Positions 7,535-15,694 of a stretch of 64,000 bases of DNA are shown here, in pieces. Source of the stretch: Acidimicrobiales bacterium (GTDB lineage Bacteria; Actinomycetota; Acidimicrobiia; Acidimicrobiales; Iamiaceae); NCBI GenBank assembly GCA_035547835.1, contig DASZTW010000019.1:62001-126000 (forward strand), read 5' to 3'. The notes under the pieces were generated by a model. The model was not told where the DNA came from. It did no database searches and saw nothing but the letters and a program-made list of their open reading frames with translations. Positions within the stretch are counted from its first letter, which is position 1; every line of letters starts with the position of its first letter. The position numbers and the translations under genes were made by a program.

Positions 7535-8806
7535 GTGTCCGGGTTCGTCGACGTCGCCCAACTGAACGTGCGGGGAGGCGACGGCGGCGCGGGCTGTGTG
7601 TCGTTCCGGCGGGAGGCGCACGTGGCCCGAGGCGGGCCGGACGGCGGCGACGGTGGCAGGGGCGGCGACGTCTGGCTGGTGGCCGATCGCAACGTGGCGT
7701 CCCTGTTGGCGTTTCGCGACCACCCGCACCGCCGGGCCACCAACGGGACGCACGGCCAGGGTAAGAAGCGTCACGGCGGCGGCGGCGACGATGTCGACGT
7801 CCACGTCCCCGAAGGCACGGTCGTGACCGATCGCGAGGGATCGGTGCTCGCGGATCTCGTCCAACACGGCGACCGGTGGCTGGCTGCCCGCGGCGGGGTG
7901 GGCGGGCAGGGCAACGCCCGGTTCCTCGCCAACAACCGGCGCGCACCGGCCTTTGCCGAGCAGGGTGAGCTCGGCGAGGAACGCTGGTTGGGGTTGGAGC
8001 TGAAGTTGATGGCCGACGTGGCGCTCGTCGGCTTCCCGAACGTCGGCAAGTCGACGTTGATCTCCCGCATCTCGGCCGCCAAGCCCAAGATCGCCGACTA
8101 CCCGTTCACCACGCTCGAGCCCAACTTGGGCGTCGTGTCGATGGACGACGGCATCGAGTACGTCGTGGCCGACGTGCCCGGGCTCATCGAGGGCGCCAGC
8201 GAAGGGCGCGGGCTGGGCCACCAGTTCCTGCGCCACGTCGAACGTGCCCGGGTGCTGTGCCTCCTGCTCGACTTGTCGCCGTTCGCCACGCATCCACCCA
8301 CCGATCAGCACGAGATCCTGTTGCGTGAGCTCGGCGCGCACCGGCGCGAGCTGCTCGACCGACCGCGCCTGGTCGTGGGCTCGAGGTCCGACCTGCGGGA
8401 AGACACCGACGCGCCCTTGCCTGCGGGAGTCGAGCTCGAGGTCGCTGCCGTGACCGGCCAAGGCGTCGACCGGCTGCGTGGGCGGCTCGCAGACCTGGTC
8501 CAGACCGCGCGACAGGCCGAGCCGGTGTCCGACGCGATCGTGGTGCACCGTCCTGAGCCCGATGGCATCCGGGTCGAGCGCATCGGTGAGCGGGCGTGGC
8601 AGGTGGTCGGTCGCCCGGCAGAGCGCGCCGTGGCGCTCAACGACCTGACCCGGCCCGACACGCTCGCGTTCGTCCAGCAACGGCTTCGTCGGCTGGGCGT
8701 CGATCGCGCCCTGGCCCGGGCCGGAGTGCGCGGCGGCGACATCGTCACGATCGGCGCTTTCGAGTTCGACTTCGAGCCCGACGAGCAGGTACACGAGTGG
8801 ACGTGA
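7535..8806 (+). CDS. obgE: Obg family GTPase (CgtA/ObgE)
   Basis: This 423-residue ribosome-assembly GTPase acts on the 50S subunit and in stress signalling. It has the Gly-rich Obg fold at residues 1-158 (VRGGDGGAGCVSF, GGPDGGDGGRGGDV), G1 GFPNVGKST (166-174), G3 DVPGLIEGAS (213-222), and a C-terminal OCT domain ending FEFDFEPDE. Oddly, the G4 motif, normally NKxD, reads SRSD (283-286): the guanine-specifying Asp is kept but Asn and Lys are replaced. It follows rplU-rpmA as in most bacteria. GTG 7535 is chosen from the family N-terminus and the -10 spacing. Confidence 0.95.
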   Translation: MSGFVDVAQLNVRGGDGGAGCVSFRREAHVARGGPDGGDGGRGGDVWLVADRNVASLLAFRDHPHRRATNGTHGQGKKRHGGGGDDVDVHVPEGTVVTDREGSVLADLVQHGDRWLAARGGVGGQGNARFLANNRRAPAFAEQGELGEERWLGLELKLMADVALVGFPNVGKSTLISRISAAKPKIADYPFTTLEPNLGVVSMDDGIEYVVADVPGLIEGASEGRGLGHQFLRHVERARVLCLLLDLSPFATHPPTDQHEILLRELGAHRRELLDRPRLVVGSRSDLREDTDAPLPAGVELEVAAVTGQGVDRLRGRLADLVQTARQAEPVSDAIVVHRPEPDGIRVERIGERAWQVVGRPAERAVALNDLTRPDTLAFVQQRLRRLGVDRALARAGVRGGDIVTIGAFEFDFEPDEQVHEWT

Positions 8807-9945
8807 CGAAGGCCGACGCAACCCCGCCCGCGAAGCCGTCGAAGCGAGGGATGGTTGTCGCCAAGATCGGAACTTCCTCGGTGACCGACCGCGCGGGCCG
8901 CATCGACCACGCGGCCGTCCAGAAGTTCTGCGACGGTGTCGCAGCGCTCCGCAACGATGGCCACCAGGTCGTGGTCGTCACGTCCGGCGCGATCTCGGCC
9001 GGCCTACCGGCGCTCGGTTGGTCGGGCGACCGACCCCGCGACGCGGTCACCCTCCAAGCGGTGGCCGCCGTGGGCCAGGCCCGGCTCCTCCAGGTATACG
9101 AGGAGGCGTTGGCGCACCACGACCTCGTGTGCGGGCAGGTCCTGTTGGTGCCGCTCGACTTCATGGTGCGCCAGCAGTACCTCCATGCCCGCGGCACGCT
9201 CGAGCGACTGCTCGAGCTCGGCGTCGTCCCGGTCGTCAACGAGAACGACGCCACCGCCGACGACGAGATCCGCTTCGGCGACAACGACCGTCTCGCCGCG
9301 CTGGTGGCGCACCTCGTGCGGGCCGACGTGCTCGTGTTGTTGACCGACACTGCCGGGCTGTACACCGCCGATCCCCGCATCGACGAAGGCGCGTCGTTGA
9401 TCGAGGAGATCGTGGCACTCGATGCCGAGGTGAGCGCCGAAGTCGGGGGGGCGGGCACGCAGCGCGGCAGCGGCGGTATGGCGTCGAAGCTGGCCGCGGC
9501 TCGGATCGCGGCCTGGTCGGGCGTCCGCGCCGTGATCGCATCGGCCTCACGTCCCGGGGTCTTGGCCGACGCCGTGGCAGGCGAGGCAGGCGTCGGCACG
9601 ATCGTGCGACCCCTCGACCGCCGGCTGCCGGCCCGCAAGCTGTGGATCGCGTTCGCGGTCGGCTCCTCGGGGACGGTGGTGGTCGACGAGGGCGCACGTC
9701 GGGCGCTCGTCGAGGGCAACCGTTCGCTGCTACCGGCCGGTGTGGTCGAGGTGCGAGGCATCTTCCGAGCCGACGAAGCGGTCGAGGTCAGCGGGCCGGA
9801 CGGGTCGGTGTTCGCCAAGGGCTTGGTGCGTTGCGGATCCACCGACCTGGCCGAGATGGCGGGTCGTCACACCTCGCTGTTGCCGGCGGGCGCGCCGCAC
9901 GAGGTGATTCACCGCGACGACCTGGTGGTGCTGCCCGAAGGCTGA
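8797..9945 (+). CDS. proB: Glutamate 5-kinase with C-terminal PUA domain
   Basis: ProB phosphorylates glutamate at the gamma carboxyl, the first step of proline synthesis, in complex or channel with ProA. This 382-residue form has the amino-acid-kinase core: VVAKIGTSSVTD near residue 20, SGAISAG, VVNENDATADDEIRFGDND, and the glycine-rich GSGGMASKL. The C-terminal PUA domain includes VVEVRGIFRADEAVEVSG. Starts at GTG 8797 or 8803 both overlap the end of obgE, implying translational coupling. proA is not adjacent; murJ on the other strand separates them. Confidence 0.95.
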   Translation: MDVTKADATPPAKPSKRGMVVAKIGTSSVTDRAGRIDHAAVQKFCDGVAALRNDGHQVVVVTSGAISAGLPALGWSGDRPRDAVTLQAVAAVGQARLLQVYEEALAHHDLVCGQVLLVPLDFMVRQQYLHARGTLERLLELGVVPVVNENDATADDEIRFGDNDRLAALVAHLVRADVLVLLTDTAGLYTADPRIDEGASLIEEIVALDAEVSAEVGGAGTQRGSGGMASKLAAARIAAWSGVRAVIASASRPGVLADAVAGEAGVGTIVRPLDRRLPARKLWIAFAVGSSGTVVVDEGARRALVEGNRSLLPAGVVEVRGIFRADEAVEVSGPDGSVFAKGLVRCGSTDLAEMAGRHTSLLPAGAPHEVIHRDDLVVLPEG

Positions 9946-9955
9946 GCGCCCTCAG
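9942..9955. terminator. Short hairpin between convergent proB and murJ
   Basis: CTGAG and CTCAG flank a CGCC loop and overlap both gene ends. The stem is only 5 bp, so this is a weak call based mainly on position in the six-base gap between convergent genes. Confidence 0.3.
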
Positions 9956-11613
9956 ATGCGGGCGGTGCGGCGTCGGACGCGGCCGAGCACCAGGCGCAGC
10001 TCCTCGACGTCGAGTGCTGTCGCCAGCGATCCGTACACGGCCACGCCGACCACGGCGCCGACGACGGTGGGGATGAGCGAGGCGAACCCGTCTTTGGGCC
10101 CGATCACCCGCACGACGGCTGCCACCGCCAGTCCCATCGCGGTCGCCGCGGCGATGATGCGCGACGCCGCGGCCACGGTGCGCCGACCGTCGAAGCGCAC
10201 CATGCGCCGGCGCGCCGCGCTCAACGCCAGCACGGCACCGATCGAGTAAGCGATCGCGTAGGCGAGTGCCAGGCCCTGCGCGTGCCACTTGAACACGAAC
10301 ACGAACACCACAGCGAGGACGATGTTCACCGCGTTCTCGACCACGTTCAACAAGAACGGTGTCCGGGTGTCGCGCAGCGCGTAGAACATCCGCAGCGAGT
10401 ACAGGTACATCGTGTAACCGACCATCCCGATGGCGAACAGCAACAGGAGGTCGCCCGTCACCGGCGCCGCCTTGCGGTAGTTCCCGTGGCCCATCAGGGC
10501 GTTGACGATCGGGTGCGCGAGCACGGCGCTGCCGATCGACGCGGGCACCATGACGAGCAACAACATGCGCATGCCGAGCGAGAACTGTCGCCGGAAGCCC
10601 TCTGCGTCGGCCCTCGCCACGTGGCTCGACAGTTCGGGCTCGATCGTGGTCATCAGGGAAACGGCGAACAGGCCGTAGGGGAGCTGGAAGAAGATGAACG
10701 CGTACGTGTACGCGGTGGGGTCGCCGGGCCGCCGGTTGGCAAGCGCCAGCACCACTGCCAGCGCGACCTGGTTGACGAACGCGTAGGCGAGCGTCCAACC
10801 CGACAGCCCGAACACTTTGCGAACGGCCCGGTTGTGGAGGTCGAAGTTCCAGCGGAGGTGGATGCCGGCCCGGCGGATCGCCGGCCACAGCACGAGGGCC
10901 ATCGCCGCGATCCCCGCGGTGGTACCACCGCCGAGGAGGGCCAGCAGGGCCGGGTCGCCCGCCACCACACCGACGCTCGGCACCTGGTGGCGGGCCTTCA
11001 GCATCCAAAAGCTCCCGAACATGCAAATGACCATCACGTTGTTCAGCACCGGCGCGAACGCTGCAGCGGCGTAGCGCCGCCGGGAGTTCAACAGTGCGTT
11101 CCCGACGGCGGTCAGGCCGTAGAAGAGGATCTGAGGGAGGAACCACCGCAGCAGCGGGACCCCGACCCTCGTGAGCTCAACCCGGTCGCTGCCGGGTGCC
11201 GACCACGTGTACATGCGGAAGATCCAGGGCGCGGCGACCAGGGCCACCGCAGTGAGTACCACCATCCCGGTCACGAGCACGCTGACCACTGCGTCGGTGC
11301 CGGCGTCGTTGTCGGTCTCGCGGTGCACCACGAAGACCGGCACCAGCGTGGCCGCGAGCACCCCACCGAGCAGCAGGTCGTACACCATGTTGGGCGTGGT
11401 GTTGGCGAGGTTGTAGCCATCGGCCAGCACCGTGCCGCCGAGCACGAAGGCGGCGCTGAGGGTGCGGATCATGCCCGTGAGCCGGCTCAACATGGTGCCC
11501 ACGCCGACGATCGCGCTGGAGCGCAGCAAGCTGTGAGGAGCGCCGGTCGATGGAGCAGCGCCGCGGCCGGCTGCAGGGTTCTCGACGGTGGGAGTGGGCG
11601 GAGAATCGGTCAT
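9952..11613 (-). CDS. murJ: Lipid II flippase MurJ (MviN family)
   Basis: This 553-residue polytopic membrane protein is expected to flip lipid II to the outer face for RodA/PBP enzymes. After a short Pro/Thr-rich N-terminus the sequence shows SSAIVGVGTMLSRLTGMIRT, the MviN/MurJ helix-1 motif with its conserved Arg residues, then a series of hydrophobic helices compatible with the usual 14. The start at ATG 11613 (MTDSPPTP) is preferred over far-upstream in-frame starts, which would run into the proA promoter and give an Arg-rich non-homologous tail. No kinase-like or C-terminal extension of the mycobacterial type is present. It diverges from proA. Confidence 0.9.
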   Translation of the reverse strand: MTDSPPTPTVENPAAGRGAAPSTGAPHSLLRSSAIVGVGTMLSRLTGMIRTLSAAFVLGGTVLADGYNLANTTPNMVYDLLLGGVLAATLVPVFVVHRETDNDAGTDAVVSVLVTGMVVLTAVALVAAPWIFRMYTWSAPGSDRVELTRVGVPLLRWFLPQILFYGLTAVGNALLNSRRRYAAAAFAPVLNNVMVICMFGSFWMLKARHQVPSVGVVAGDPALLALLGGGTTAGIAAMALVLWPAIRRAGIHLRWNFDLHNRAVRKVFGLSGWTLAYAFVNQVALAVVLALANRRPGDPTAYTYAFIFFQLPYGLFAVSLMTTIEPELSSHVARADAEGFRRQFSLGMRMLLLVMVPASIGSAVLAHPIVNALMGHGNYRKAAPVTGDLLLLFAIGMVGYTMYLYSLRMFYALRDTRTPFLLNVVENAVNIVLAVVFVFVFKWHAQGLALAYAIAYSIGAVLALSAARRRMVRFDGRRTVAAASRIIAAATAMGLAVAAVVRVIGPKDGFASLIPTVVGAVVGVAVYGSLATALDVEELRLVLGRVRRRTARI

Positions 11614-11717
11614 GGCTGGGTTCGCGCGGGGCCCAATGAAATGGATCGCGCGCTCGCGGTCTCTGCCGGTGGGGACGAGGGTAGATCGTCCAGGCGGAGG
11701 AGCCGGTGACCTACCGG

Positions 11718-11723
11718 TACCAT
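11718..11723 (+). promoter_or_regulatory. -10 element of proA (leaderless type)
   Basis: TACCAT, then GGCCAC, then GTG 11730. The exact six-base spacing supports GTG 11730 as the start rather than the in-frame GTG at 11706, which lies upstream of the -10. Confidence 0.5.
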
Positions 11724-11729
11724 GGCCAC

Positions 11730-12980
11730 GTGACCTCACCATCTTCGATCGCCGAGCTGGGCCGCCGCGCCAAAGCTGCGTCGCGGCGTATGGCGGTGGC
11801 GTCGACGGCCGAGAAGGACGCGGCCTTGTCGGCGGCCGCCGGACTGCTCGAAGCCCGAACCCGGCCGATTCTCGATGCCAACCTGGTCGACATCGAGCGC
11901 GCACGCGCTGAAGGCGTGTCCGCGACCGTGATCGACCGGCTGCGGCTCGACGAGGGCCGCGTCGCCGGCATGGCCGACGGCCTCCGGCAGGTCGCGTCGC
12001 TTGCCGACCCCGTCGGTGAGGTGGTCGACGGCTGGACCCGCCCGAACGGGCTGCAGATCAGTCGCGTGCGCGTGCCGCTCGGCGTCGTCGGCATCATCTA
12101 CGAGAACCGCCCCAACGTCACCAGCGACGCAGCCGGTCTGTGCCTCAAGTCGGGCAACGCCGCGTTCCTTCGGGGCAGTTCCGGTGCGATCTCGTCCAAC
12201 CTCGCCATCGCGGGCGTCTTGCGAGAGGCCATCGAGTCGAAGGGGTTGCCCGCCGATGCGGTGGTGCTCGTCGACGACACGAGCCGGGAAGCGGCCGTCG
12301 AGTTCATGCAGCAGCGCGAGTCGATCGACTGCCTGATCCCTCGCGGCGGGCCTTCGCTGATCCAGTCCGTTCTCGAGCACGCCACCGTGCCCTACGTGAT
12401 CGACGGCGACGGCAACTGCCACGTCTACGTCGACGCGGCTGCCGACCTCGAGATGGCTGCCGCGATCGTGGTCAACGCCAAGACCCAGCGTCCGTCGGTC
12501 TGCAACGCCGCGGAGACGCTGCTCGTGCACCGTGAGGTGGCGGAGAAGTTCCTGCCCGCGGTCGCGGCCCGCCTCGAGCGCGTCGAGATCGTGGGCGACG
12601 ACGAGTCGCGCCGGCTGGTGCCCGGCGCAGGTGCGGCCTCCGAGGCCGACTGGGCCACAGAGTTCCTCGACCTGCGGCTCGCCGTGCGGGTGGTCGACGA
12701 CCTCGACCAGGCGATCGGCCACATCGGTCGCTACGGCAGCGGCCACTCAGAGGCCATCGTCACCAACAGCGTCCGGGCGGCCGATCGGTTCTGCCGGGAA
12801 GTCGACGCGGCGGCGGTGCTGGTGAACGCGTCGACCCGGTTCGTCGATGGTGGTGAGTTCGGTTTCGGAGCCGAGATCGGCATCAGCACCCAGAAGTTGC
12901 ACGCCCGTGGGCCGCTCGGCCTGCGCGAGCTCACGACCGCCAAGTACGTCGTGCGCGGCGACGGTCAGATCAGAGGCTGA
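11730..12980 (+). CDS. proA: Gamma-glutamyl phosphate reductase
   Basis: This 416-residue NADPH-dependent enzyme makes glutamate semialdehyde, the second step of proline synthesis. Conserved blocks are the substrate/cofactor segment GIIYENRPNVTSDAAGLCLKSGN, seen as YENRPNVT, and the catalytic cysteine in RPSVCNAAETLL (Cys ~258). The C-terminus has GAEIGISTQKLHARGPLGL. Length and motifs are typical of ProA. It is transcribed divergently from murJ and away from proB. No obvious regulator is adjacent. Confidence 0.95.
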   Translation: MTSPSSIAELGRRAKAASRRMAVASTAEKDAALSAAAGLLEARTRPILDANLVDIERARAEGVSATVIDRLRLDEGRVAGMADGLRQVASLADPVGEVVDGWTRPNGLQISRVRVPLGVVGIIYENRPNVTSDAAGLCLKSGNAAFLRGSSGAISSNLAIAGVLREAIESKGLPADAVVLVDDTSREAAVEFMQQRESIDCLIPRGGPSLIQSVLEHATVPYVIDGDGNCHVYVDAAADLEMAAAIVVNAKTQRPSVCNAAETLLVHREVAEKFLPAVAARLERVEIVGDDESRRLVPGAGAASEADWATEFLDLRLAVRVVDDLDQAIGHIGRYGSGHSEAIVTNSVRAADRFCREVDAAAVLVNASTRFVDGGEFGFGAEIGISTQKLHARGPLGLRELTTAKYVVRGDGQIRG

Positions 12981-13137
12981 GCCCGCAACCGCACGTTCGC
13001 ACCAGCGCCGGAACCGGATCTCCACCCTGTCCGGGTGCCGGGCGGTGTCGGTGATGCGTCCGACGAGGCCTTGCCGACCCTCTTCACGGTCAACTTGGCC
13101 AAGCGGTCCGCCGACACCTTCGTGGCACCGAACTGGA

Positions 13138-13168
13138 TTGACCGCCTGGTCAAGTGCGGCGATACGCT
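13138..13168 (+). promoter_or_regulatory. Promoter with 16-bp palindromic operator upstream of the MoxR-VWA operon
   Basis: TTGACC-GCCT-GGTCAA (13138-13153) is an inverted repeat with 6-bp arms. Its first half could also serve as -35. TACGCT (13163-13168) lies 19 bases on and is followed by six bases and ATG 13175. The same half-sites with N4 spacing occur in the promoter of the F420-dependent oxidoreductase at 38904-38919. A TetR-type regulator is a plausible binder but none is encoded in the window. The rest of 12981-13137 shows nothing I can support. Confidence 0.5.
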
Positions 13169-13174
13169 CGGCGG

Positions 13175-14098
13175 ATGCCACGCTTCGAGTCTGTCGACGC
13201 CGTCCGGGACGACCTGCGCAAGGTCGATTACCTCGCCGATGAGAGCATCGCGGGGATCGTTTACCTCGCCGACCGCCTCGGCAAGCCGGTGCTGGTCGAG
13301 GGCCCGGCAGGCACGGGCAAGACCCAGCTCGCGAAGTCGGTGGCCGAGATCACCGGCGCCCGTCTGATCCGCCTCCAGTGCTACGAGGGGCTCGATGAGT
13401 CGAAAGCGCTGTACGAGTGGAACTACAAGAAGCAGCTGTTGCGGATCCAGGCTGAGCGCGTGGTGTCCGGCGACGACGACGGCACCGAGTCGCACACGTG
13501 GACCGACATCGAGACCGACATCTTCTCCGACGAGTTCCTGCTCACCCGGCCGTTGCTGGAAGCCATCCGCGCCGACGAGCCGGTCGTGCTGCTGATCGAC
13601 GAAGTCGACCGAGTGGAAGTCGAGACCGAGGCGCTGCTGCTCGAGATCCTGTCCGACTACCAGGTCTCGATTCCCGAGCTCGGCACCATCACCGCGAAGC
13701 AGATCCCGTTGGTGTTCCTCACCTCCAACAACACCCGTGAGCTGTCCGAAGCCCTCAAGCGGCGCTGCCTGTTCTTGCACATCGACTATCCCGACATGGA
13801 CCGCGAGAAGCTCATCGTGGAGACCAAGGTCGAGGGCATCACCGAGTCGTTGGCCGACCAGGTCGCGCGCATCGTCCGGTCGATCCGTCAGCTCGAGCTG
13901 AAGAAGGCGCCATCGGTGTCCGAGACGCTCGACTGGGCCCGCACGTTGATGCTGCTCGGCATCGACCAGATCGACGCCGAGACCGCCACCAACACGTCGA
14001 ACATCTTGCTCAAGTACCAGAGCGATATCGCCAAGGCGGCCCGCGAGTTCGCGCAGGATGCGCAAGGCGCCAAGGCGTTCGCCCCCGGGCCCAAGTGA
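13175..14098 (+). CDS. MoxR-family AAA+ ATPase
   Basis: This 307-residue cytosolic AAA+ protein has Walker A GPAGTGKT (43-50), Walker B VLLIDEVD (~138-145), a sensor-1 region FLTSNNTRELSEALKRRC with the arginine finger, and a helical lid. MoxR ATPases act as chaperones with a VWA-domain partner, often for metal-cofactor or complex maturation. The stop overlaps the start of exactly such a VWA protein. ATG 13175 is supported by the -10 six bases upstream. The client complex cannot be named, and no oxidoreductase subunit gene is adjacent. Confidence 0.9.
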   Translation: MPRFESVDAVRDDLRKVDYLADESIAGIVYLADRLGKPVLVEGPAGTGKTQLAKSVAEITGARLIRLQCYEGLDESKALYEWNYKKQLLRIQAERVVSGDDDGTESHTWTDIETDIFSDEFLLTRPLLEAIRADEPVVLLIDEVDRVEVETEALLLEILSDYQVSIPELGTITAKQIPLVFLTSNNTRELSEALKRRCLFLHIDYPDMDREKLIVETKVEGITESLADQVARIVRSIRQLELKKAPSVSETLDWARTLMLLGIDQIDAETATNTSNILLKYQSDIAKAAREFAQDAQGAKAFAPGPK

Positions 14099-15642
14099 CC
14101 GACCAGCAAACGCCGGGCGACGGCGCGTCCGCCGATGGCGTGACCGTCGACCACGCAACGGCGGCGGTCGCCGTGGGCGAGCCGATTCTCGACCTCCTCG
14201 CCGGGTTCATCGGCGAGCTGCGCGAGGCCGGGCTGCCGGTCAGCCTCACCGAGAACCTCGACGCGATGGAGGCCGTCAAGCACATCCCGATCGAGGACCG
14301 TTCGGCGTTCAAGTACGCCCTCGCCGCCACCCTGGTGAAGAACAACGCGCACTGGCGCGCTTTCGAGACCGTGTTCGAGGTGTACTTCTCGTTGCGGGGC
14401 AAGGCCTGGGGCGTGGGCGACCTCGACGAAGCGCACGCGCTCGACGAGCTGCTCGACGACATGGAGGGCCAAGGCGAGGGCGACCAGGGCTCGTCGGGCT
14501 TCCAAGGTCAGGGCGGCGGCGACGCGCTGACGCCCGAGCAACTCGCCGAGCTGCTCTATCAGGCGTTGATGAGGGGCGACGACGCGCTCATGCGGGCGAT
14601 CGCTCGCCAAGCGGTGAAGCGCTTCGCCGGCATGGAGCCGGGCCGTCCCGTGGGCGGCACGTACTACCTGTACCGCACGCTGCGGAACCTCGATCTCGAC
14701 AACGTGCTCGACAAGCTGATGGACCAGACCCGTCGCCAGGCCGACGACGCGGGCACGCCGCTGAGCGCGCTCGAGGACCGCCTCGAGGCCGACGAGTACA
14801 AGTCGCGGATCGAAGCCTTGAAGAAGGAGATCGAAGCCGAGATCCGCCGGCGGCTGGTGGCAGACCGGGGTGTGGAGGCGATGGCGCGCACGTTGCGCAA
14901 GCCGCTGCCCGAGGACGTCGACTTCATGCACGCCAGCCGCGAGGAGATGGGCAACCTCCGCCGCGCGCTCGGCCCGCTCACCCGGCGTCTCGCTGTGCGC
15001 CTGGCCCGCAAACGGCGGCACGGTCGCAAAGGCCCGCTCGACTTCCGCTCGACGGTCCGTCACTCGCTCAGCTACGGCGGCGTGCCCGCAGATCCGCAGT
15101 TCCGCTACCCGCGCCCCTCGAAACCCGAGATCTTCGTCGTCGCCGACATCTCCGGGTCCGTCGCCGCATTCGCCCGCTTCACGCTGATGTTGGTGTACGC
15201 CATCTCCGGCCAGTTCTCGAAGGTCCGCTCCTTCGTGTTCATCGACGGGATCGATGAGGTCACGAGCTTCTTCGAAGGCGTCGAGGACGTCACCGAGGCG
15301 GTCCACCGGGTCAACACGGAAGCCGACGTCGTGTGGGTCGACGGCCACTCCGACTACGGCCATGCCTTTGAGGCGTTCTGGGAGCGGTGGGGCAAGGAAG
15401 TCAGCCCCAAGACCACGGTCTTGTTCCTCGGCGACGCCCGGAACAATTACCACGCGAGCCAGTCCTGGGTCGTCAAGGAGATCCAGCACAAGGCTCGCCA
15501 CGTCTACTGGCTGAACCCCGAGCCTCGCAGCTACTGGGACACGGGCGACTCGATCGTGGGGGAGTACGCCAACTTCTGCGACGGCACGTTCGAGTGCCGC
15601 AACCTGCGCCAGCTCGAAGCGTTCGTCGACCACCTCGCCTGA
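14095..15642 (+). CDS. VWA domain protein of the CoxE-like / MoxR-partner type
   Basis: This 515-residue cytosolic protein has an N-terminal helical region, then an acidic/Gln-Gly-rich linker (~120-140). A long helical middle with RLARKRRHGRKGPLDFRSTVRHS precedes the VWA fold. The MIDAS motif DISGS (351-355) begins the VWA domain and a later Gly-Asp-Ala-Arg segment follows. Proteins of this build pair with MoxR ATPases, with CoxD-CoxE as the known example in Mo-CO dehydrogenase maturation. Here no cox genes are present, so only the partner relationship is supported. GTG 14095 overlaps the moxR stop (GTGA). Confidence 0.87.
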   Translation: MTDQQTPGDGASADGVTVDHATAAVAVGEPILDLLAGFIGELREAGLPVSLTENLDAMEAVKHIPIEDRSAFKYALAATLVKNNAHWRAFETVFEVYFSLRGKAWGVGDLDEAHALDELLDDMEGQGEGDQGSSGFQGQGGGDALTPEQLAELLYQALMRGDDALMRAIARQAVKRFAGMEPGRPVGGTYYLYRTLRNLDLDNVLDKLMDQTRRQADDAGTPLSALEDRLEADEYKSRIEALKKEIEAEIRRRLVADRGVEAMARTLRKPLPEDVDFMHASREEMGNLRRALGPLTRRLAVRLARKRRHGRKGPLDFRSTVRHSLSYGGVPADPQFRYPRPSKPEIFVVADISGSVAAFARFTLMLVYAISGQFSKVRSFVFIDGIDEVTSFFEGVEDVTEAVHRVNTEADVVWVDGHSDYGHAFEAFWERWGKEVSPKTTVLFLGDARNNYHASQSWVVKEIQHKARHVYWLNPEPRSYWDTGDSIVGEYANFCDGTFECRNLRQLEAFVDHLA

Positions 15643-15667
15643 TCGTCCCTGCGTCCTGGTCGGACCT

Positions 15668-15683
15668 CGCCCCGGGCGGGGCG
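15668..15683. terminator. Hairpin between convergent VWA and lipoprotein genes
   Basis: CGCCCC and GGGGCG flank a GGGC loop in the 52-base gap between two convergent genes. The GC-rich stem without a T-run fits a bidirectional actinobacterial terminator. Confidence 0.45.
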
Positions 15684-15694
15684 CTCGGGCCGCG

